From Apis mellifera (lineage: Eukaryota; Arthropoda; Insecta; Hymenoptera; Apidae): a stretch of DNA of 64,000 nucleotides. Below, piece by piece: positions 25,862 through 39,100 of this stretch (position 1 is its first letter; every line of letters begins with the position of its first letter). A model generated the notes under the pieces. The model had not been told where the DNA came from, made no database searches, and was given only the letters and a program-made list of their open reading frames with translations. The position numbers and the translations under genes were made by a program. Where the stretch lies: NCBI RefSeq assembly GCF_003254395.2, contig NC_037646.1:5162381-5226380 (forward strand), in the 5' to 3' direction.

Positions 25862-26189
25862 GGAGATCGTTTGTGTCGTTTTCGTTTTGTCGATCCCAAT
25901 TACAAGTTATAAATGTATTATCCCGTTAATTTTTATCCTTGTTGCATTTAGGCCGCAGAATTATTCTTTATAAAATTATTCTTTATATGATAATAATGTT
26001 TAATTAGATTCGATAATAATATTCGACTAATGTAAAGAGAATATATTATAATATACGTAAAATGTATCAAATTATATCATTAAATGCTTTGCATCACGAT
26101 AACGCATCAATGCATTCGTGAAAAGTCACAAATGAAATTTTAATCTTCGTGTGAATAAGCATAAAAATGAAAATTTTGTCGTCAAAATT

Positions 26190-26400
26190 CAGTCAGAAAG
26201 TAGAGAAAAGCATGCCGTTGAAGTCGCTTTTTGAATTATCTCGATATCTCAATCGGTTGCCGAGATATAAAGATTTAAATTATTCATAGTGTTTAAAGTA
26301 ATGCATAGATACTGGATGGTGGCGCCATCTAGTGACCTATATATTTTTTCCCGAAATGCGTTTTCCAGGAATCGCGTCTGTCGCTTGTCTGGACTTTGGG
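26190..26400. repeat. Probable repeat fragment flanking the 201-bp array
   Basis: ATCTCGATATCTCAATCGG and TTGCCGAGATATAAAGATT resemble the ATCTCGGGAACCGG and GAGTTATAGCGGTT blocks of the tandem array that follows, suggesting the same family in a worn form. The CTCF-like site at 26321 lies inside this segment. The family link is inference from short blocks. Confidence 0.35.
26321..26337 (-). promoter_or_regulatory. Strong CTCF-like site
   Basis: On the minus strand the sequence reads GGTCACTAGATGGCGCC. Against the CTCF core CCASYAGRKGGCRS it matches at 13 of 14 positions, and it contains the insect core AGATGGCGC in full. CTCF is known as an insulator and loop-anchor protein in insects and vertebrates. 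The motif match is seen directly; occupancy is inference. Confidence 0.45.
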
Positions 26401-26458
26401 ATAGGTCAGTGAGGCGAGGTGCGAGCGAGAGATCCGAGTAAGCGACAAGGACGGAGAT

Positions 26459-26965
26459 GGTAAACGATCGAAAATTACCCTTCGCTTTACACGACGATAT
26501 CTCGGGAACCGGAAGTCGTATCGGGACAAATGAAAAAGCATTCGAAAGAGTAAAGTTCCACGCTTCTAACGATCGTTCATTCATCGACCGGAAGTGAATA
26601 TCTTCGGAGTTATAGCGGTTCAAAGTTTTTCTAATTTTAATAGGATTTAATCGAGGTTAAGGTAAACCGCTGTAAATTACCTTCTCTTTACACGAAGATA
26701 ACTCGGAAACCGGAAGTTGTATCGGAATAAATAAAAAAGCGTTTTAAAGGGAAAACTTCCACGCTTCTAACGGTCTTTTATCCATTGGTCTAAAAGCATT
26801 ATCTTCCGAGTTATAGCGGTTTAAATTTTTCTTAATTTTAATAGGATTTAATCGGATTTGAGATAAATGATTAAAGATTATTTTTTCTTTACTCAAAGAT
26901 ATGTCGAGAACCAGAAGTTGTATCGAGATAAAAACCATGTATTTAAGAGATAAAATCGTGTAAAG
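26459..26965 (+). repeat. Tandem repeat with 201 bp period, about 2.5 copies
   Basis: The block ACCGGAAGTCGTATCGGGA has its GGAAGT at 26511; equivalents lie at 26712 and 26913, giving exactly 201 bp each time. Between them, AAAGTTCCACGCTTCTAACG (copy 1) matches AAACTTCCACGCTTCTAACG (copy 2), and GGAGTTATAGCGGTTCAAAG matches CGAGTTATAGCGGTTTAAAT. TTTTAATAGGATTTAATCG closes both units. Copy 3 breaks off after the GAAGTTGTATCGAGATAAAA block. Divergence rises along the array, most in copy 3. This looks like a worn satellite or dispersed hymenopteran repeat rather than coding DNA. Confidence 0.8.
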
Positions 26966-27239
26966 TATTTATCATATTTGTTGCACTTTTTCAAAACAAA
27001 TGTGAATAAAATGAACAACAAGTATACCTTCACTGGTTGATACGTACACATATTGCGTATTCTCTTGCGCATTTATCAATATCCTGTTCCATCACGTCCT
27101 GAGCTAATGCCCTTTGGCGTGGCCCAGAGTTACGTTATGTCGAAGCTAATGAAGGCACGTTCTGGCGTTTGTGCATTGGCGACCTTATATACCCGGACCG
27201 GCTCGTGGCCGAGTATAATTCATCCAATCACGTAGCCTA

Positions 27240-30200
27240 ATGATAAACTAAATTGTCCATCCAGCTTGAATTATCATTCGATTTGGAATCATCGGTCATA
27301 AATGTATATATAGAGCATGCAAGCATCTTTTATTGGAATTAATCTTATTTATTTTTAGGGAAGTTAATACTTTCAACTCGTGGATTCGTCGTCAAAGAGT
27401 ATGTTAAACTTTCCGAAACAATTTCTCTTCTAAGAAGATTTACTGTGAAATGCCATTTAACTCTTCGCCAAATGCGCAACTCTGCGCTTTTCCGAGTCTC
27501 TCAAGATGATGGTTTGTTGTTTCAGTTAGTGCATAGTTCTTCCTGGAATTTATGGCTGCTTGCCATTAAGACCGCTTGTATACTTGAGCATAATTTATAT
27601 GTATATATTGTAAGCAACTTTATGATAATGAAATATCAATTGGTAAACACACATTTGATATCTTTTTTTATAATGAAATGTATCGTGATTGTAGCTTGGT
27701 ATTCAAGACAATTTTTTATTAGAATTTTGAAATTCTTATTATTCAATAATATTTTTATACATATCTCATTGAAGAATTCCATTTTATTATTAATCAATTG
27801 TACAAATATACGTCTAATTGTTCAAATAAAAAATATACGAACGAAGTAATTATTCAAACTACTTCTCTTGCCGAAATTTTGAATAAATGGATTTCTATAC
27901 TGTTTAAAAGTCAGTTCATAAATATCAGACCACTCCTCAACTTTTAGGAGATGACGAGGTTGGATAAATTGCGACTTTGCTTTTTAATGGTTCATTCAAC
28001 ACGGATAGTAACCTCCTCGATATAACGAGATCATAAAACCGGTCAACCGTGGAAATTTACACTTGATGAAATTGATTGACGAATTGATGAAAAGCTGAGG
28101 ACATAAAGATTTGGAATCTCTTTCAGAATTGCATAAATTGTAATGTGCTTTGTTACAGAAAAATAGAGATATTGTACACGATTATAGATTCCTCGATTGT
28201 TCCAATTTATGTCTCAAGATTTTAAATGTATCTTGGAACAATTATATTTTACGTTATTTTATTATACAATTTTATTGTAAAATATTACTAATCTAATCTG
28301 ACTAATTTATTAATCCTCTTACAATAAATATTTTCAAAAAAAAAAAAAAATCCAAGACACTTAGGGATGAAAAACCAAAGGATTTTGACCAACAAGAATA
28401 AGACTCGCGTTTCGTCAACGTGGAAAAAATCGTGCAAAAATAACTCTTCGAGATCCAATGCACGCAATAATCTCCGGATCAACCGACCGCCTAATGCTCT
28501 CTTCTTCCACAATCCTTTTTTTCTTTTCTCTTCTTCTTTTTTTTTCGTCCGCCGTTCGAGACGACCTCGAAACGACGATATGTATGCAGCCTCGTGCAAG
28601 TGCGGCTATAAATTCCGTGATTCTTTCATGGCGATTCGGGTTTCCGCGCGGAAAGACCGCGCGTATGCGAGCATTAAACGAAATTGCTACACCCTCCCCT
28701 CCTCCTGCGAAAGGGATAGACAGCGATGGGGGTGGTGGGCAGGAGAGGAGCGTGTGTGTGTGTCGCGGAGACTGGTGAACTTCCAATTACATTACGGGTT
28801 CGCCGCGTGCAAAGCCTGACGTTCAAAGTGGAATTCATAGCACCGAACATCGAGCGGAACCAAGAGAGAGATTCGAAAGACGTGGCTAAACGTTTCCTCG
28901 TGGATGCTTTATGCATAATTTGTCTCATGAGACGACGGAGAAATGACCGATTGATTGATTTTTGGCGTGAAATAGTGAGGAAATTTGGAAATTTTCGTTT
29001 GGAATAGGTGGAAATAGCGATTCCATAATTTCTTTGTATTCATATTATTGGATATTAGTGTGATGCGTTGGTGAAATGCTTTGAAAATTGGAAAGATTTT
29101 AATTTAGAAATGCTAGGTATACTTTATTAAATGTGTTATAAAATGAAGAGGTAATTGATGAAGTAAGTAATTCATTTTTCGTTGAATATAAAGTTAAGTA
29201 TCTATTAATTATTAAATTAAACAAAGTGTAAAATAATTATATGATATTATTAGGTAATTAATTGCTTAAAGTATTTAAAAAAAGGAATTAATTAGAATAA
29301 TTTAACATGATTGTATGGAATTATTATTTTTCACGATAATATGAAATATATTTAATTTCTCGCGTACATTGCATAAAATGTTATTATGGGGAAGCGAAGA
29401 TAGTTGATATTCCACAGAGATTTACATCTTTGTTAAGTGCATCATCATCATTACGAGTCGCAACTTTACCGAATAACTTTATTATTATAGTACGAAGTTA
29501 CAAGTAATCCATGTTTATACGTAAACAGGGGAGAGAAGTGCAATATTATTAAGCCGGGGTTTTCTCACTTTCATCCATTATAGCGCACGATTATATTTTC
29601 CAGTGAGCGTTTCGATATTAACCAAGAAGATTCAACGGATTAATGGATCGTAAAATTTAAAAAAAAAGAATATAAAAAAATTCTTGCAAATTATTTCTAC
29701 GAATTTTAATTGTAGAAATAAGTAATATTTAAACGTATTTTGCATTTAACAATCTTTTTACAATAAACAATTGTAATTATTGTAATCGTAAAGTAATATA
29801 ATTAATATTATAATTAATATTATATAATAAATAATTTGTATTTAACGCGTATTTAAAATCTTATTAATAATAGATTTATTCTCTCGTGTCGATAAATACG
29901 ATATAATATGTCGAGCGTCGACGCGACACAAGAAACGAAAACAAACGGTTTATCATTGTTATCAAAATATCGATTTAACAGAGTCGTTTTCGAGACACGG
30001 AACAGAACGGACGCGTTGCTCGACGCTCCTCGCAAGAATATTATACTGATTGGTATGTATTAATTATATAATTTGTTATAAATAATAAATTAATTATTTT
30101 AATTAGTTTCGAGTAAATAATTATAAATCGATTAATTATTGTAAAAATTATTTAAGAGTGCATTATGGAAAAACGAGTATCAATCGAGATGCAACATATA

Positions 30201-30350
30201 AATATTATTTATTATACTTTTTTATTATTTATACAGTTATTTATATAACATATTTATATAAATATTGTACAATTTTTATTTTTATTAATTCACTAATCAA
30301 GTTATCGTATTAATACGTCATCCCAAAATACATTTTATAATTTCAGGACA
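27240..30350. other. Non-coding stretch, AT-rich with one island
   Basis: A GC-balanced island at about 28370-28960 carries a short GT run near 28752 and no convincing exon. Very AT-rich DNA surrounds it. A small island at 29890-30045 has a CpG cluster (GAGCGTCG at about 29913, CGACGCTC at about 30021, inverted to one another) set in an otherwise AT-only kilobase. No gene is supported. Confidence 0.45.
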
Positions 30351-32020
30351 ATTTCATCTACACGAAGAGGCCAAGAAATAACTTGAGGAAAAGCTGAATT
30401 CGAATTTCCTTAATTATTTATCCAATTAAATACATTTCCCTCAACGATTTCTTCCAACACGAATTGCTTCGAAAAAACTCGATCACATTTCCTTATCCTC
30501 GAAAGAAAGAAAGAAGAAGAAAAAATTCTCAAACATTCCCCCCTCCATTAATTCCAATCTCTCGATGTCTTAATAACAACCTAATTGCGCAACAACTGAA
30601 ATCTAGATGAAATCTCAACTGGCCTCAACTGGTTGCATGCCTTTTCAATCTCGTCTCGAACACGTATAGCAATATTTAACCAAGATTATCAGAGAGTCGG
30701 AGCGAGGACAGAGGCCCCTGTTATTCCGTATTCACGTTAACTGGGGACGGAAATGGCCGGTCGTAAGGTCGATTACACCCCTCGACCCTCCGCTTCTCCA
30801 AAGGAGAAGACAACGTTGATACGGGAACGATAGCGGTGTGGAAATCTAATTGAAGTGGGCGTAGACTGTAATAGCCCTGGTTGTACGAGGGACAACCACG
30901 CGAATGCCTCGTTCAAGACGCATCGCCCGCCCCCCGAACATTCCTAAGAAGATTCGAGTAGTCGTCGGCCAATTCAACGCGACAACGTGCATATCCTATT
31001 CGCCAGCCCTTCGTTTCCCCCCGTTCTTCTTCCCGTGGGAATATACGAGGGCGACAACTCGTCGCTTCGACTGTGGTGAGCATTTTCAATTTGTAATATA
31101 TGGTTGTCGATGCGTTGCGCGGTAAAGTTTTTGGATTTTTTGGTGGAAGAGAAAGCGAGTTTTTGGGATAATTATTTTATACGGGAGATTGGTTAGTAGG
31201 CAGGTGAATTGTAAATATTTTGGAAGTCGTGAAAAACGTGAAAAATTGGTTTCTTTTTTCAATTTCTTTTATTAAGATCGTACAAGTTTTTCTTTTTTTT
31301 AAAAAAGGGAATGCTTGTCTTTGAGAAAAGATTTTTCATTCGAGCGTATAAATACATTTTACGAGGGGAATATTTTTATCGGTTAAAATTTTAATGCTCC
31401 GTTCTAATTACCGTCAAGCATACATTCTTTCTCGTGCACTATCATATGTTAAGATCGAGTTATGTAAGCAAAATTCACTGCACCGCTGAAAAACGCCAGC
31501 AGAGATAGTACACGTTTCTACGAGTTTGGTTCATCGTGATATGAAGTTTATGTTATAACAGGATAAAAGATATTCCCCTCTTTTTTGGTCGAGGAACAAT
31601 GAGAACCGTTCGTATATCATATCAAGGTAATTAGTTTAGAAAAAAAAAAAAGAAACTCAAATCCTCCTTAAAACATCTTTCTAAAACAACTTTTGATATC
31701 ATCGTTCAACATGTATCAACTACAATTACATATTACTCGTATAAATCTCTTCAAAAACTCGCACAATAGCTCGCACAAATTTCAACTTCCAAATTAAAAT
31801 TCATCCAACAATTAAAAGAATTATATCAAAGATATCATAAGCTTATCTTTATATACACAAAGGATTATTCGATCCAATATTATTTATTTTCTCGATCCTC
31901 CTCTTCTTACCTTTCGAAGCAACAAAAGAAATCTCCTTAACATCCCCCCACTCTCCTTTACCTTATATCTTCGAATAACGTCTCCCGATTCCACCCTAAG
32001 AAAATTCCACATTCTGTTTT
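30350..32020. other. Non-coding stretch with CpG-rich island
   Basis: The stretch at about 30600-31130 is GC-balanced and CpG-rich, with AT-rich flanks. No splice-bounded exon, domain or repeat was recognised. Confidence 0.45.
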
Positions 32021-32089
32021 GTTACATATATATATATAAAGAGAAAGATATCCAAGCCAATACCACCACCAATCAACATAGAAACGGGT

Positions 32090-32680
32090 TTCACCTCGTG
32101 GCGAAACACAGCGTAACCTCGTTTCCACACTCGGTGTACACGATCATTCCCTCCCTCCCCTCCAGGTTCCAGGGAATGGATTTAATAAAGGAGACGTGGG
32201 TGCAGACGAAATCGGCGCGGAGGACGGATAGCGGAAAAAGCGGAAGTCGTAAATTGTCTCGGAAAAGGATCGGTGCTGTAAAACCCGGCGGAGGAGGATT
32301 TTATCGATTCAATATCTCTCTTTTCCACGATTGGACCGGTGGAAACGCCGGTTACAAAGAGGCAGAGGACACGATCCCGCAAAGGGGATATTCGGGTATG
32401 CGCCTTTACGGGTTACCCCTTTCGAATTATCCACCCTCCTCCTCCTTCTTTTCTTCCTCCCCTCTCGCGGGGGTATTTTCGACGGGGCGAGGCACAAAAG
32501 TTCCACGGAGTCGTCTTCGGGGATCGAATAATATACGGGCGCGGCGTTAAGGAAATTTAGGAGCGCGAAACCACCGCCATCGCCACCTCTGGATATGAGA
32601 GTCTGGATTTATTCGGTTGAAATATCGTCGAGGCATCGGGCGGATTCCACGTGACTTGAAACCGTTTATTTTTTCGTCGT
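32090..32680. other. GC-rich island without a recognisable gene
   Basis: Several overlapping frames of 65 to 150 codons run on both strands, as expected where stop codons are rare. None shows a domain, and the longest plus-strand frame begins at a GTG. It could be a CpG-rich promoter-type island, but no TATA or initiator pair was found. Confidence 0.35.
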
Positions 32681-33249
32681 TTTATTCGATTTTGTTTCGT
32701 TTCGTGATCGTGTGTATATATATTTTTTTTTTTGGTCGACGAATCGTTTTTTTTTTTTTGTTTTTTCATTTTTGGTTTTTGGATTTATCGAAAATATGGT
32801 AGATTCCCCGCGAAAAGTTCTCGTGGTTTGTGAATAATATTGGTGTATAGAAGGGTGGGAAGAAAATATTGTATTAGATTCGTTTCTCGTGTTTTTTAAT
32901 TTATATTATTATCAATATATAATAATTGAAATAGTGTATATTATTTTGTTCACTTATAATTATAAAAATTCAAAAAGAGGAATTCATTACAATTCGAAGA
33001 TTCAATTTTGTTATATTTTTTATTAATTTTTAGGTTAATTTTCTACAAGATTGATTCAAATCATTTCTACGAGTGGAATAAAATTTTCATATTTTAAACA
33101 ACACGGGATGAGAATTAAAATTTTTGCATATACAGTTTCGAATGTATTACGTTAGACAGAGGAAGATGGAAAGTGGAGAGAGGAAGGGGAATCGATAGTA
33201 ACGGAAGGGTGGCTCGAAACATTCGACTATCGTTATAAATCAGGTTAAC

Positions 33250-33439
33250 GTTGATTTATCTTGCAGAAAAGTTACAGGCCGAGCTTAAACTTAAGCAGAA
33301 AGGCGCAAGATCTATGTGCCCGTGTACAAAGGAGAGTGTGCTATTAATCCTTATCAATTGTGACTCACGCAGCGGGGGAAATGTATCATTTCGTATCAAC
33401 GAAGATAAACTTATTCGAAAATGTAACACGATTTATTAA
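33250..33439 (+). other. Weak candidate exon after a splice-acceptor-like site
   Basis: ATTTATCTTGCAG ends at about 33265, and an open frame follows with a charged start (EKLQAELKLKQKGARSM) and a stop at 33439. The pyrimidine tract is modest and no donor-bearing partner exon was found upstream. I do not recognise the peptide. A chance frame is more likely. Confidence 0.1.
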
Positions 33440-34393
33440 TGTTATTTAAAATAATATCAATATCTTTCAACGGACAGAAAAAGAGATATCACGAATTTTA
33501 TAATTAACTTGTAATAATCACATTTGTTATTACAGAGAAAATTTATTAACCGTATTAATCTACAATGCCAATTCTTTCCAAGTTTTATCACTGAATGTGC
33601 AAAGAAATCGTGTAAAACATTAACATTATCTTCGTTTTTCCGATTCCACAATAATTCCTGATGACGCTATAACAAGAAGGAATAAAAAAGAAGGTAGAGA
33701 GAATTCGATTCCATTATAAAAAAAATTTATCCAAGATATCATCTAGGATGCGCATTGTCTAGAAGGCAGAAACCGTGTAATTGAGGTTAGGAAGGGAGAG
33801 TAAGTGTCGCAGTAACGGCAACGATTCCCAGTTACCAAGATTACGTCCGCCAGAGCGAGTTAATCAGCCAATGAGCGGGAACAGAAGCGGAGAGCTATTT
33901 AATAGAAAGGAATCCTCGGTTGTAAAAGATAAAGAGGCATGAAAGGATGGGAAGAGGACGGGAAGGGACGAGTGGAAGACGGTCTCTCGAACGTTGGAAC
34001 AACTAATGAACCGTATATTCCCATCCGGGTCTCGTGATTCCTATTGTGAAATAGCCTGGTGGACATGGCCGCCTCCTAAAAGAGGAGAGGCAGGCAAAGG
34101 AGGATCTGATGAAAGAGATTGCTCTCCTATCTATCTTCTTGTCTTTCCCCATTCATCTGAGCGACCGTTGGTCGGGGGTGGCACGCGACTCCAGTGAAAA
34201 AAAAAAGAAGAAGGACCATTTTGGGCACAATCCGGATTTTCATGCTCGAATAATTGTTAACTCAAAGGAAGTATAAAAGCTCCCTGTGAGGGAACCTCTT
34301 CCTTTCTCGATCCAAATCTTATCCGGGATCGAGACGATTGGATGGACGAGATCCAATAACAGATACAGAGATGTACAAGAGTATCGTGTCGGT

Positions 34394-34750
34394 TTGAAGT
34401 TTTGTAGAGGTATTTTGAAATTGAGTTTTTAAACTTTCGATGATGGATATGTAATTGAACGGATGTTGTAAGATTAACAAGTGTGTATATATATGTAGTT
34501 GTAATTTTATGGAGATATTTTAAAGCGGATAGTTTAATGAACTTTAAGCTTTTCACGATGGACGTAGTAATAGAGTAGATTGGAAGATTAATATTAAGGT
34601 GAATGAGTAGATAGTACAACGGAATATATTATAACGTAGTTGAAGTTTCATGGAGAATTTTGAACTGGAGATTAATAAACTTTAAGCTTATAATGATATG
34701 TAATTGAACGGATTAAGGAAGAATTAATATTAGGATAAATGATTGGGATA
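34394..34750 (+). repeat. Degenerate tandem repeat, three units of ~105-140 bp
   Basis: Three units begin TTGAAGTTTTGTAGAGG (34394), TTGTAATTTTATGGAG (34499) and TTGAAGTTTCATGGAG (34640). Each continues with an ATTTTGAA- or ATTTTAAA-type block, an ACTTTAAGCT or ACTTTCGATG block and a GGAAGATTAATATTA-like tail. The middle unit is longer than the first. No coding frame is conserved between units. Confidence 0.6.
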
Positions 34751-35585
34751 AGAGATTTTTTTAAATTAATTTTGTACACTTTTAATAATGTATAAAATTT
34801 TCAAATATACATATAATAAATTTAAATTCGCAACGAGTAATTCGCAACTAATAATTCGTGGAATAACAAATGTTATTTCTAGGGTCATCCTGATCATCGA
34901 TTCAGGAAAAACAACATCCTCTTTCCCAGCCTGCATAGACCGAGGCGAGCAAAGAAATACGTGCCTAGGCAGTCAATTATTATCCACGCGGGTAAACGTG
35001 GCCGTCAAAACGACAAATAAAAGAGGAGTAAAGTACAAGCGAGCACAATGGAGCGTGGAAAAGTAAGAGCTGACTCCGAGAGGAAGGGAGGGCGAGAAGG
35101 GAGGTCTTCCCTGCCAGATGTATTTCACACATTAACGACTTTGGTCACGGTGTGTCACTGCTCTGGATATCCAGTGACATCTGGTAGGCCGTCCCTATAA
35201 TGGAACATTGGAAACCTCTGGCTGATCGTGCCGTGGAACAAGCTTAAGGGTGGTTGAGAGAAAATTGACGGTGTCGCCACCACACCGGGATTAAGTGAAA
35301 CTGAGAATCGCCGTGTAATTTTTTCGGACTAGAAACCGGGACACTCTCTATTGTACTCGTCGATCTGACTGGCGACGAATCGGGCGGTGCTTGCGGTTGA
35401 AAGGTAGAAAAACCCTCCCGGGCATTCATCAAAGCGCAATTTTTACCCACCTTTGTCAACCGAACGTTCGACATTGAATATAGAGATCGATGAACAGTTG
35501 AAAGGTATTGGTAACGAATTTGAAAAATATCCCTTCTCTTTTAACCGTTCTGTTTCCAATTGTAGTTAATAGAACTGGTGAGGTG

Positions 35586-35603
35586 ATATATCGATCGATA
35601 TAT
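35586..35603. other. Perfect 18 bp AT-rich palindrome centred on CGATCG
   Basis: The 18 bases ATATATCGATCGATATAT equal their own reverse complement. It sits at the start of a degenerate repeat zone. The related palindrome AAATCGATCGATTT occurs at 40387-40400. Confidence 0.4.
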
Positions 35604-35939
35604 TGGATATTGGTTATATTGTCATTATATTACCATGAATCCAAAAAGCTTTAAATCTCCATATAAAGGGAGATCTCCATTTGTAATTATCCAAATTGAT
35701 TGATATAAGTTATTATACCATTGAACGTTATAAGTAATTGTAATTATTGGAACTTTAATACTCAGTGATACAGTGTTGATTATAATTATCTGTGTACCAT
35801 TGCATGGCCCATAAATAATTACAAGTGAAGCGTGGTGTTAAATATTCAAAGTTGTAGGAGAGATGATTATATTATGCTGAAAATGGTGAAAAACATTTCA
35901 ATTTATAATTTTCCACTGGTGTGTTGCAAAATTTGCTGT

Positions 35940-36090
35940 TGACTATAATCATCCACAGCGCTGAGCACTCATTGTGTATGTACTACGGATGCCATCAGTC
36001 ATCTTGCTCTAAGCACTCGTGTATACAGGTGACTGTAATCACCCAGCGTTAAGCACTCGTTGGATAACACGGGTAATTATAATTACTACA
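35940..36090 (+). repeat. Degenerate ~40-48 bp minisatellite
   Basis: The block AGCACTC recurs at 35964, 36012 and 36052, spaced 48 and 40 bp. It is preceded by GACTATAATCATCCACAGCG and GACTGTAATCACCCAGCGTT in the first and third units. TATAATTAT-like blocks continue on either side from about 35560 to 36160, so the wider zone may be the worn remainder of a longer array. Confidence 0.55.
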
Positions 36091-36159
36091 AGTTTGTAAG
36101 TACTTTCTACAACATCATCAGATATTATAATCATTTCTACGAATTTGTAATAACATTTT

Positions 36160-39100
36160 TAAGAGATTTTGATAACACTAACAAATTAGGCGAGGAAAAT
36201 TGCTTATTTTCTTCGATTAAGTAAATTTAATTAGGATTAAATTTCTTCATTTTTTACTCTTGTGTGTAAAGAAAAGGAAAATTTTCAAAAAAGAGGATTA
36301 AGAAAATATTTTCCTTTTCTTTCTTCTTCTTCTTCTTTTTGCAAGAAAATATTCTCGCATAATCTATTATGTATGAATAGAACTTAAACTTCAACTTGAT
36401 ATTCGTTAGAGGATCCGAAGTCGTTCTTTCTCAAGAGGATAACGTTCTACTAGTTCACCATAGATTCTTATGGGAATTGCTGAAGTACGAATTCAATGGT
36501 GAAGTCTCCTACCTCGTTCGTTATGCTCTTAAGAGATCAACTTTCCAGGATTATATCGTTATTCTAACTTAGTCTCAAGAAATAAAGACGACGATGAACC
36601 AACCAAGGAATAAAAGTTTAATCGATAATGCATCAAATCTACCACCTATTTTATAATAAGATAATTTTCATTAACATTCAAGTTGAAGAATTTAAATAAT
36701 ACCAATTATTACGTATATAAATAAATTGGTATCAATTACTCTGCAGAAGTGGAAGAAAAAAGGAATCAAGAACAAAAAATGCAATGTCATCGAAACCAAA
36801 ACCCTGATACACGATTATTCTCTTTTTCTTCATTCTAAATGGTCACCGTGTACAACCCAAGATCATTTATCACCCCATAAAACATCTTGTTAGCTTGGTC
36901 ACGAATAAAATACAAGGAACAATATTTCACCAGATAAAATCTATTGCTTCTATTATGTTATACTAATACTACAATAAAACGATCATTAATAGTAAGTACC
37001 TTATCCCTTCATTACATAATTCAAATATTTAATTTCTTGCTTAACGATCAAATGAAAAAAAACAATATATTCATTGCATTACATTATTAAAAGGAAGATT
37101 CAATTTCAATATATCTTCACATCCATCCTCATTCGATCGTAAAGTAAAATAGAATGTCTCCAGATAATTTCTAATCAACAATAATCACAAATCAGCCTCC
37201 ACGCCGCGACCAAAATCGATTTCTCTCGCGAGTTCTCAAGTGCCCTTTTTCTCGCGAGGACGAAAGAGGGTTTAGACCGATCGACAAAGCGGACAAACAA
37301 AGCGCGCACAGTTTTGCAGAATGTAATTCGAAGCGTCAAGGGAGACGAAAACCTGTAATAACCAGCGAAAGAAAACGTTATAAGGGTGCAATGTTATTTA
37401 CAACCCTTTCTTTCTACGCTGCGAACTGCGGCGTACCGATACGACGAGACTCGCGCCATCTGTCGTGGCGTTTTTCATGCGCGATTTTTCGCGGAGAGAA
37501 AAGGAAAAAAGGGGGGGAGAAGAAAAAGAAAGGAGACAGAAAACGTTTCTCTCTACAAAGGAGCATCGTTATTCTCTCCCCCCCTCCCGTTGTTTTGTTG
37601 CCTACGAATTTTCCCATCAGGCCCGTACATTATGTTTTTTTCCATTGTGTTTTTGGCTCGACGGGAGTATCGCGTGCCACAGCGGGGAAATTTATCGTTC
37701 TGTTCAACCGCGAACCGTTTAATGCCGGAAATTTATCGACAATGATGATCTTGTTTGCACGTCGATAAACTTGATTTTTCGATTATAACGTATTTTCCCT
37801 TTTTTTTTTTTTTATTTTTTTATCGATGGACAATTGATCGGTCCATTGAGGGGTTGAAATGATGATGGACGGAGGGATGATGTTTCTTTGAAAAATTAGT
37901 TTATTTTTCGAATATTTAAATGGATAAAATTTTACGAACAATCTAAATTTCCCAGTGGAAATATTATGAATTGTTTCATCCTGGAATTGTTCATCATTAA
38001 TATTATAATCCTACATCTGATTTCCATTTAAAATAATTACGGACGGTACAAGTGTTCGTAAGTATCGTAGGGTATCATTTAACTCGAATATTTTGCAATT
38101 TCCTCCAGTGAGTCACGAAGTCGATCCCCGGACGCGCAGACGAAAGTTTCATAACGATTAACCAGACGGTTAAAGTTGAAGCCGCCTCTCTGGAGAGGCA
38201 CACGAGTTTATTAAGTAGAAGTCTGGCTTCAAGGCTAGGAGGAACGGTAGCGGAAGAAGAACGAGAAATGGTGAGAGTAAGAAATTCTTCCCTCGACTTT
38301 GATGAATTTGTCTTGCAAAGTGAATGGCTGTGCGCGGGCGGAAATAACGGCAGCGGGAGTACGACAAAACGGTTTGTTTACTTTTCGAATACGTTTTAGG
38401 ATATTCGCGATGTTGGGAACGCGACAGAGGGATCAAAAGGGTAACGAGAAGCGATGGGATGATGGAAGCGAAGGAGGCGTGGGATAGTGAAAAGTATGTG
38501 GAAAGAATGGGCGACAATTTCGTGAAATGTTTAAAATATTTGAAGATTTTTTTTTTGATAGAATATTGTTCTATTAAAAAATATCGAAAGGAATTTTCGA
38601 AATATTTAAAATATCAATTTTGTTTAATGAGAAGGGATACGTTGTAAATAGATTTACGACGACTTCGTAATCGAATGAAAGCAGAATGATGTCATGCAAT
38701 CATGATCTTTACGACCGTTCATCTTTTATCTAGTTGATTCATAACATTCTTGGATGAATAATCCATTAGAGTGTCACCAACGTTTCAAACAAAAGCGACT
38801 CAGCCAGCAATACATCATACAAGTGCTTTATTTCAATGGGTAAATCCCATTGCGAGATTGAATGCTCAAACGAGAAATTTACAGAATATTTCGACGAATG
38901 GAATAACACGTCACAGGGTATTTAATCCTAACAATTAAATACCAAGTTAACACAAAGGAAAACGATTGCATCTTTATACCGAGGAAATCTTATTTCTGAA
39001 AGGATATAGATACATCTATTAAATCCCTTCGTAACGAGATAGAATATGCAGATATCATTCTTGCTGTAATACTGGAAAACAATTTTCCAAGAGGTAACAA

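Noticed and set aside
34272..34305. TATAAAAG promoter-like box
   Set aside because: No initiator or exon signal at the expected distance; isolated TATA matches are common in AT-rich DNA.
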